Origin: JASFEQ01 sp050122535
GTDB taxonomy: Bacteria; Desulfobacterota; DSM-4660; Desulfatiglandales; HGW-15
Direction of reading: 5' to 3'
Assembly: GCA_050122535.1 (NCBI GenBank)
Contig: JASFIT010000268.1
Span: 1 to 6,608, forward strand
Length of the DNA: 6,608 nucleotides
This document shows, one piece after another, positions 6,001 through 6,608 of this stretch (position 1 is the first letter of the stretch; every line of letters begins with the position of its first letter). The notes under the pieces are model-generated. The model did not search any database, was not told the DNA's origin, and saw only the letters and a program-made list of their open reading frames with translations. The position numbers and the translations under genes are program-made.

Positions 6001-6282
6001 AGTTGTGCCACATATCACGAGCATGTAGGACAGAAGACGATGACCCGGGAGCCGGCTCATGATGCCGGCGATTAAGCTCATGATGAAAAAGGTGCTTATG
6101 GAATTGATTATGAAGATCATGGGCAGGTACTCTACCCCAAACCGCTTAAGAAAAGCTGTCTCGGCAAAATTGTTGAAAATGATATTGGAGGAACGGATGA
6201 GAAATAGGAGAAGGGCTGACCAAAGGAATAGGCTTATTTCATCTTCATAGACCTTCAGCCATTTGCCTAGGAGTTTCAACAT
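3028..6282 (-). CDS. Npt/Tlc-type translocase fused to HEAT repeats and a cyclic-nucleotide-binding domain
   Basis: This 1084-residue inner-membrane protein has three parts. Residues about 1-415 hold roughly 11-12 hydrophobic helices (for example near 17-34, 51-75, 84-104, 108-130, 172-193, 232-256, 275-291, 298-320, 370-412) and resemble the Npt1/Npt2 (ATP/ADP translocase, MFS-related) family. Classical members exchange ATP and ADP; those in free-living bacteria often have no known substrate. Residues about 430-900 are soluble helical pairs of HEAT type, clearest at 475-530 and 610-690 (such as LILEALHQLGAPEMDALVFPY). Residues 935-1060 form a CAP-family nucleotide-binding domain: IFEGLSVSEL opening, IKEGETGETMYMIIAGEVSV, and the phosphate cassette FGEMALFEDVVRSAT with E1008 and R1017 kept. 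A charged, possibly coiled tail (1062-1084) ends it. It is twice the length of simple translocases. AGG seven nt before ATG 6282 supports the start. It lies 77 bp behind a GAF-domain gene on the same strand. The transported substrate and bound ligand are unknown. Confidence 0.85.
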   Translation of the reverse strand: MLKLLGKWLKVYEDEISLFLWSALLLFLIRSSNIIFNNFAETAFLKRFGVEYLPMIFIINSISTFFIMSLIAGIMSRLPGHRLLSYMLVICGTTVAGLRFVVPLGFEMLYPILYILKAQFEVMLGLFFWNLANDLFNTRQSKRLFPLITAGGVMGGVIGSFGTPFLAKTISIDNLMFIYLGSTLIGAVVVRRMGTLFPTLLPSEGKTKKVKKRLSLKEEFKRVFPVIKESALVKILILLTLLPNVVIPIINYQFNYAIDAAFATEGGMIKFFGFFRGALNGISFIILLFVGRIYGRLGLPIALMFHPFNYVIAFLAFLFKFDYFSAMYAQFTTRVLRNTINNPARGVLMGLFPAEYRALIRPFLRGTVVRVGTLVGSGIIIACAGIFHPRFLSLIALVFMAGWIATTFVFKRSYSRILLDLISRNMLDLKSQEEQDVSRIFLDKKVQSQLVDAFLSSKGNTCLWYANLIKSLGIKGLDTHILSIIKDQDDRTRIGLLSLLSPDAGDGAIDILEALADPDKPDLSIAALKAAAQLPPDLSSHFLRGVFESGDNPVLKAYAVIGLYRQEPQTYKRVIDSWLASEEMAEQRAGIISAGSSNNRAYVPILQNMLEKVKDESLISLILEALHQLGAPEMDALVFPYLRHSSEGIRQAALDAFTVEDDNAIRAVIPLLGDRSLGVQDLARIKLQESSYQNAELLIESLVIPNRKLREGVFSLLESLEIKDVDVYRFARSQLERAYRNLAEAEALRPRRGGEEGDLLFDHLVQKKNARLETILRVLATQDRSGRMRIVWRGIYSADSRQKSNAIEALEDLVGRSLSKTMLPLVEDLSPSDCLAVGRRDFELPEFDSNGEILYHHLLSKYDWVTVALTLYLIGKQGFDGVDKEIVEDLAKSDNPYIQQMAQSVVSGQRTHVPSEEAGMETGSSIPDKILRLRGIQIFEGLSVSELAAIASVTEEVVHPVDTLVIKEGETGETMYMIIAGEVSVNKSQGGGPEIELDRILAGDYFGEMALFEDVVRSATIRTEEETRLLVLHKQEFTEIVREYPQIALHICRILSQRIRVLHEKIKREEKQIEDLDATSKVEE

Positions 6283-6293
6283 CAGGTTACCTG
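6283..6293. repeat. Palindrome covering the transporter ribosome binding site
   Basis: CAGGT and ACCTG flank a single base and directly precede the start codon at 6282. On the mRNA this reads CAGGTAACCTG before AUG, so the AGG of the ribosome binding site lies inside the palindrome. The loop is too small for a stable single hairpin, so any regulatory role is speculative. Confidence 0.3.
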
Positions 6294-6334
6294 GGTTAAC
6301 AAGGGAAAGAATTTAGGGATTTCTATAATGCGTG

Positions 6335-6363
6335 AAGTTACCTTGCTGCTTAGGGCGTGTCAA
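6335..6363 (-). promoter_or_regulatory. Weak candidate promoter for the transporter gene
   Basis: On the minus strand a perfect TTGACA (6363-6358) overlaps the stop codon of the GAF gene. After 17 nt comes TAACTT (6340-6335), which keeps only the first, second and last bases of TATAAT. Initiation would be near 6328, about 46 nt before the transporter start. If unused, the transporter is expressed only by read-through from the GAF gene. Confidence 0.3.
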
Positions 6364-6608
6364 GATTTTAGATTCTGTAAGGATTGGGATGGGAGGCTAG
6401 AGCCTACCGCTTCTTCGCACTCCGGCCTTCGTCCACAGAAATATCGACTATTTTCCAGGGCAAGTCCCACATTGGCTGCCAGTGCCGAGAGGAGTGATTC
6501 ATCCCTGTGGCTGAACGGACCGTCCTCTTTGTTCAATACCTGAATCACGCCCAAGAGCTCAAGCTGGGTTCCTAGGATGGGCATACAGATCATATTCCTC
6601 GTCCTAAA
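6360..6608 (-). CDS. C-terminal part of a GAF-domain protein (5' end outside the window)
   Basis: The frame is open to the window edge and the visible 82 residues are the C-terminal part of the protein. They contain the second half of a GAF domain: TRNMICMPI (strand), LLGVIQVLNKEDGPFSHRDE (the typical G-V-x-x-x-x-N-K-x-x-x-x-F-x-x-x-D/E signature), then LLSALAANVGLALENSRYF, the final amphipathic helix. GAF domains bind small ligands such as cyclic nucleotides or sense redox state. After the helix only about 25 residues follow (ending LQNLKS), so the GAF domain sits at the very C-terminus and no output domain follows it. Any catalytic or DNA-binding domain would have to be N-terminal and outside the window. 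The other two frames after the GAF helix soon reach stops, so a simple recent frameshift is not indicated. It precedes the cNMP-domain transporter by 77 bp and may be co-transcribed with it. Confidence 0.8.
   Translation of the reverse strand, partial: FRTRNMICMPILGTQLELLGVIQVLNKEDGPFSHRDESLLSALAANVGLALENSRYFCGRRPECEEAVGSSLPSQSLQNLKS

Noticed and set aside
6360..6430. Frameshift that would extend the GAF protein beyond its domain
   Set aside because: Both other frames reach stop codons within about 15 codons of the GAF helix, so no simple frame change would restore a longer protein.

Overview
The window carries two gene groups that meet in a convergent, non-coding stretch. Moderate GC, Shine-Dalgarno sites before most genes and the mix of gene families suggest a free-living Gram-negative bacterium. 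Desulfobacterota (the former Deltaproteobacteria) would fit best, but that is an impression from gene style. No marker gene is present to settle it.

Left part (1-2683). A minus-strand operon reads, in transcription order, a RimK-type ATP-grasp ligase (1976 to 1098), a GshB-type ATP-grasp ligase (1092 to 97) and the first 25 codons of a probable membrane or exported protein (77 to the window edge). The genes are 5 to 19 bases apart. A divergent plus-strand gene (2174-2683) encodes a small GNAT-fold protein. The 197 bp between the divergent starts holds a good sigma70-type promoter for the ligase operon, whose -35 box overlaps a weaker -35 candidate for the GNAT gene. The same stretch holds a 53-codon ORF with a recognisable GGWQGT motif, which may be a gene remnant. 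Two amino-acid or peptide ligases, an acyltransferase-like protein and a membrane protein suggest synthesis or modification of a small peptide, or a glutamate or glutathione-like conjugate. The actual substrate cannot be read from the sequence.

Middle (2684-3027). This stretch has no convincing gene. It contains several exact copies of the heptamer ACTTTAG in both orientations, an imperfect hairpin and a short GC hairpin. It looks like a decayed repeat or MITE-like sequence between two converging genes.

Right part (3028-6608). On the minus strand, the C-terminal end of a GAF-domain protein (cut by the window edge) is followed after 77 bp by a 1084-residue chimeric membrane protein. This protein combines an N-terminal ATP/ADP-translocase-like (Npt/Tlc) membrane domain, a long HEAT-type helical region and a C-terminal cyclic-nucleotide-binding domain with an intact phosphate-binding cassette. 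It reads as a nucleotide-type transporter built together with its own ligand sensor, and is the most striking item in the window.
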